From Verrucomicrobiales bacterium (lineage in GTDB: Bacteria; Verrucomicrobiota; Verrucomicrobiia; Limisphaerales; RI-55): a stretch of DNA of 5,953 nt. The DNA is taken from assembly GCA_003484235.1 (NCBI GenBank), contig DNDP01000182.1, positions 773 through 6,725 of the forward strand, in the 5' to 3' direction. Under the pieces are notes generated by a model. That model was not told the origin of the DNA, did not search any database, and saw only the letters and a program-made list of their open reading frames with translations. This document shows positions 3,450 to 5,953 of this stretch, one piece after another. The translations under genes were made by a program, and so were the position numbers. How positions within the stretch are numbered: the stretch's first letter is position 1; each line of letters opens with the position of its first letter.

Positions 3450-5953
3450 GTGAAATTCCTGCGCCCACTGTTCGCCGCACTCGCCCTTTCGTTTGCCTTC
3501 CACGCAGGCGCGCAGACGGCCGAGAGCCTGCGCTTCAGCATCGATGCCTACGACAAGCTGCTGGCCAGCCTGCCGCCGGATGCCGAAGACGCCGCCATTG
3601 GTGACATGCTGGTGAAGACGGCCAAGGTCCGGGAGCTGCGCGACCAGCTGCAACAGGCCCTGGATTCGCTGAACCGTTCCGGTCGCCCAAAGCTGGCGGG
3701 TGCATTTGACTTCACCACGTTTGGTGGCGCCTGGCCCAACGGTGTCGTGCCCTACGCCTATGAGACCACCGGCACCAATGCCATGCCGGCCGCCCAGCAA
3801 GTGCTGTTCGAACGGGCCATCCGCGAATGGCAGAAGGTTTCCTCCCTCAATTTCGTTCCCCGAACCACGCAGGCCGACTACATCCGGGTCCGCTTTTCCG
3901 GCAACGCGGATGACGCTCCAATGAACTCGTTCATCGGCCGGACCGGTGGCGCCCAGAACCTGAATGTGGCCGGCTGGGGCAACATGATCGACTGCGCACA
4001 CGAGCTGGGACACGCCCTGGGAATGACCCACGAACAGTGCCGGCCGGACCGCGACAGCTTTGTGACCCTGTTCCCGCAGAACATGTCGGTCAACCCGACC
4101 AACAACGTGAACTACGCGATCGTGCCAACGACGATCTCCCGGACCGACTACGACTACGATTCGCTGATGCATTATCCTCGAGGGACGTTCGCCAGGACCA
4201 ACGGGTTGATCACCATGCTGGCCAACTCCCCGAACGAACACTGGAGTGACGGCAAAGGGCCGCAGGAGATCGGCCAGAAGACCCACCTTAGCGCGGGCGA
4301 CAGGATGGCGATGGCGGCCCAGTACGGATCCCCACTGTCCATTCGCGGGCGCATCGTGGACGCCGGTGGCAATCCGCTGGCCTGGGTGTCGGTCACACTT
4401 GAGAATCCGGGCGCGGTTTATCGGGGACCCAATCCCGTGTCGACTGACAACTCTGGCAACTACGTCTTTGAAGGCATTCCCAGAAACACGGGCAGCTATA
4501 CCGTTCGGCCCGCCCAACTCGGCGCCACCTTTACCGTCGCCAGCCGGACGGTCACCATGACCACCTCCGACCAGAACGGGATCGACTTCACCCAGACAGA
4601 CGCGGCGCCGCCTTCAGTCACCATCACCACCCCGATCATCAGCGGCATCTACAAAAGCCTGCCGACCGCCAGCGGCACGGCATCGGACAATGCCGGCGTG
4701 CGGGAAGTCCGCGTGGCCCTGGCCCGCACTTCGGACCAGGTCTGGTGGAACTGGACCAGCGGCACCTGGGGCACCACAACCTTCGACTGGAACACCAACA
4801 TGAAGGTGGCCACGGGAACCGCGAACTGGAGCGTGAACCTGCCGGCCTTCGCCGACGGCGGCTACCAGATTCACGTGCAGTCGGTGGACAATTCCGACAA
4901 CGCATCCACCTGGCGCCTGCGCCATTTCTTCATGGATCCCACGCCGCCCACGGTGGCCATCACGCACCCGGTTTCGGGCGGCGCCGTGCACGAATTCGCC
5001 AGCCTCCGCGGCACCGCCGGCGACGGCAACGGCACCGGCATTGCCGACGACCGCATCTATTTCACCCTCTACAACGACGGTGATTTCTGGACCGGCTTCG
5101 AGTGGAAGTCCAACACCTCGGCCCAGGATCCCGAGGTGCTCCTGTGGGCGGACGTCGTGGGCTCGTCCTGGTCCTACACCCAGGTGCCGCATGGGCCAGA
5201 CGCCCGTACCGGCCTTTACGCGGTCAGCTCCTTCGCCCGCGACGGCGCCACCAACACGTCGCTGCCGAATCCCGGCGTCTCTTCGATCACGTTCCACGTC
5301 GACCGGGACGAACCGACGGCAGCCATCGCTTCGCCCGCCAATGGCAGCACCATCACCAATCTGCCCTCCGGCAGCTGGTTCTCGGGCACCGCCTCCGACA
5401 GCGTCGGCATCGACCACGTGGTGCTCTACATCCGCCGCGAAAGCGACGGTCTCTACTGGAACGGTTCGGGATGGGCGCCGCTGGCCGTTCCCGCCAGCAT
5501 CATCAACAGCTCATACAGCAACGGCAACTGGCAGAACTCCTCGACCCTGCCGGTGCCCGGCGTTTCGCTGAACAACGGCAGCTACTCCTTCATCGCCATC
5601 GCCGTCGACCGCGCCGGCAATCAGCGGCAGACCGATTCATTGGTCAGCGTGGATTACCACCCGATTTACACGTGGACTGCCGGCAGCTTTTCCGACGCCG
5701 ATCCCCACAACAACAACCACGGTTGGAACAACCCGGCCAACTGGAATCCCTACGGCGTGCCCACCACCGAGGCGAAGGCGGTGATTCCTTCCGGCAGCCC
5801 CAACGCCGGCGGTCTGGGCACTCTCTCGCTTTACGGGTTGGAACTGGGCAACGCATCGCTCTCCGCCGACGGCATTCAGATTGCCAGCGGCGGGACCTTC
5901 ACCTGGACGGCCGGCGGGCTCCATGTCGGTCAAACCCACATTCCGCCCGGTGC
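3450..5953 (+). CDS. Secreted astacin-family (M12A) zinc metalloprotease, multidomain, 3' end cut off by window
   Basis: The frame is open for 834 codons from GTG 3450 to the window edge, so the C-terminus is missing. Residues 1-21 form a signal peptide (Lys2, Arg5, hydrophobic core, predicted cleavage after AGA at 19-21), which fixes the start. Residues 23-80 are helical and charged and are probably a propeptide. The protease domain spans about 93-292 and begins WPNGVVPY. It carries the astacin signature HELGHALGMTHEQCRPDRD (184-202), with zinc ligands His184, His188 and His194 and catalytic Glu185. The Met-turn SLMHYP is at 238-243, with Tyr242. A carboxypeptidase-regulatory-like beta-sandwich follows (about 296-380), then three Ig-like units (387-498, 499-620, 621-735). 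From about 738 a WTAG...NPANW...GVP segment looks like the start of a beta-helix found in large exported proteins. The protein should cut extracellular proteins or peptides, with accessory domains for surface or polymer binding. The exported location is well supported; the substrate is unknown. Confidence 0.92.
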   Translation, partial: MKFLRPLFAALALSFAFHAGAQTAESLRFSIDAYDKLLASLPPDAEDAAIGDMLVKTAKVRELRDQLQQALDSLNRSGRPKLAGAFDFTTFGGAWPNGVVPYAYETTGTNAMPAAQQVLFERAIREWQKVSSLNFVPRTTQADYIRVRFSGNADDAPMNSFIGRTGGAQNLNVAGWGNMIDCAHELGHALGMTHEQCRPDRDSFVTLFPQNMSVNPTNNVNYAIVPTTISRTDYDYDSLMHYPRGTFARTNGLITMLANSPNEHWSDGKGPQEIGQKTHLSAGDRMAMAAQYGSPLSIRGRIVDAGGNPLAWVSVTLENPGAVYRGPNPVSTDNSGNYVFEGIPRNTGSYTVRPAQLGATFTVASRTVTMTTSDQNGIDFTQTDAAPPSVTITTPIISGIYKSLPTASGTASDNAGVREVRVALARTSDQVWWNWTSGTWGTTTFDWNTNMKVATGTANWSVNLPAFADGGYQIHVQSVDNSDNASTWRLRHFFMDPTPPTVAITHPVSGGAVHEFASLRGTAGDGNGTGIADDRIYFTLYNDGDFWTGFEWKSNTSAQDPEVLLWADVVGSSWSYTQVPHGPDARTGLYAVSSFARDGATNTSLPNPGVSSITFHVDRDEPTAAIASPANGSTITNLPSGSWFSGTASDSVGIDHVVLYIRRESDGLYWNGSGWAPLAVPASIINSSYSNGNWQNSSTLPVPGVSLNNGSYSFIAIAVDRAGNQRQTDSLVSVDYHPIYTWTAGSFSDADPHNNNHGWNNPANWNPYGVPTTEAKAVIPSGSPNAGGLGTLSLYGLELGNASLSADGIQIASGGTFTWTAGGLHVGQTHIPPG
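4608..5654 (+). repeat. Three tandem Ig-like protein repeats within the metalloprotease
   Basis: Three units of 112, 122 and 115 residues start at PPSVTITTP (residue 387, base 4608), PPTVAITHPVSGG (499, base 4944) and EPTAAIASPANG (621, base 5310). Each continues with a GTA(S/G)D-type turn (409-413, 521-525, 647-650), an aromatic segment (D429-W440, D543-W552, D666-W675), and an ending in which a (S/A)xDxxxN-like turn (478-484, 595-602, 718-724) leads into the next linker. The units have diverged clearly in sequence, so this is an old protein-level duplication and not a recent DNA repeat. Such modules usually act as spacers or adhesion domains. Confidence 0.75.

Noticed and set aside
3321..4517. 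Long minus-strand open frame (398 codons) antisense to the astacin domain
   Set aside because: The opposite strand carries a signal peptide and a perfect astacin signature. The antisense product is Gly/Arg/Val/His-rich without recognisable domains, as expected from codon bias.
4614..5417. Minus-strand open frame (267 codons) antisense to the Ig-like repeats
   Set aside because: It lies wholly within the continuous plus-strand protease frame, and its low-complexity Gly/Ala/Val/Arg translation shows no family.

Overview
The window is GC-rich bacterial DNA whose codons strongly favour G or C in the third position. It holds three complete protein-coding genes and a long 5' part of a fourth. I see no rRNA, tRNA, CRISPR array, insertion sequence or phage gene. 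Few genes have a well-placed Shine-Dalgarno sequence, and the last encodes a very large secreted protein with Ig-like repeats followed by an apparent beta-helix region. Together these suggest a free-living Gram-negative bacterium. A member of the Verrucomicrobiota or a related group is my best guess, but it rests on protein style alone and is weak.

Layout: bases 1-375 are a non-coding leader. It holds a plausible sigma70 promoter, an 8-codon mini-ORF with a consensus ribosome binding site, and possibly the start of a minus-strand gene at the left edge. Next comes a CHAD-domain protein (376-1344, +), a helical basic domain of the type that binds inorganic polyphosphate. It converges on a PLP-dependent threonine aldolase (1390-2478, -), and a GC-rich hairpin in the 45-bp gap could end both transcripts. 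The aldolase diverges from a DUF1801/YdhG-type protein (2581-3168, +) with a basic, disordered tail. The 102-bp divergent gap contains two palindromes of matching architecture with centres 50 bp apart. After a 281-bp intergenic region with hairpins and a C-rich leader comes a secreted astacin-family (M12A) zinc metalloprotease (3450 to beyond 5953, +). It has a signal peptide, a helical N-terminal segment, the protease domain, a carboxypeptidase-regulatory-like beta-sandwich, three Ig-like units and the beginning of a probable beta-helix.

The genes do not form one pathway or operon: strands alternate and the functions are unrelated (polyphosphate binding, glycine/threonine metabolism, an uncharacterised frataxin-like fold, extracellular proteolysis). 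I found no convincing evidence of a new multi-gene system. The most unusual items are the multidomain architecture of the astacin protein, with an aromatic motif recurring in each Ig unit, and the paired palindromes between the aldolase and DUF1801 genes.
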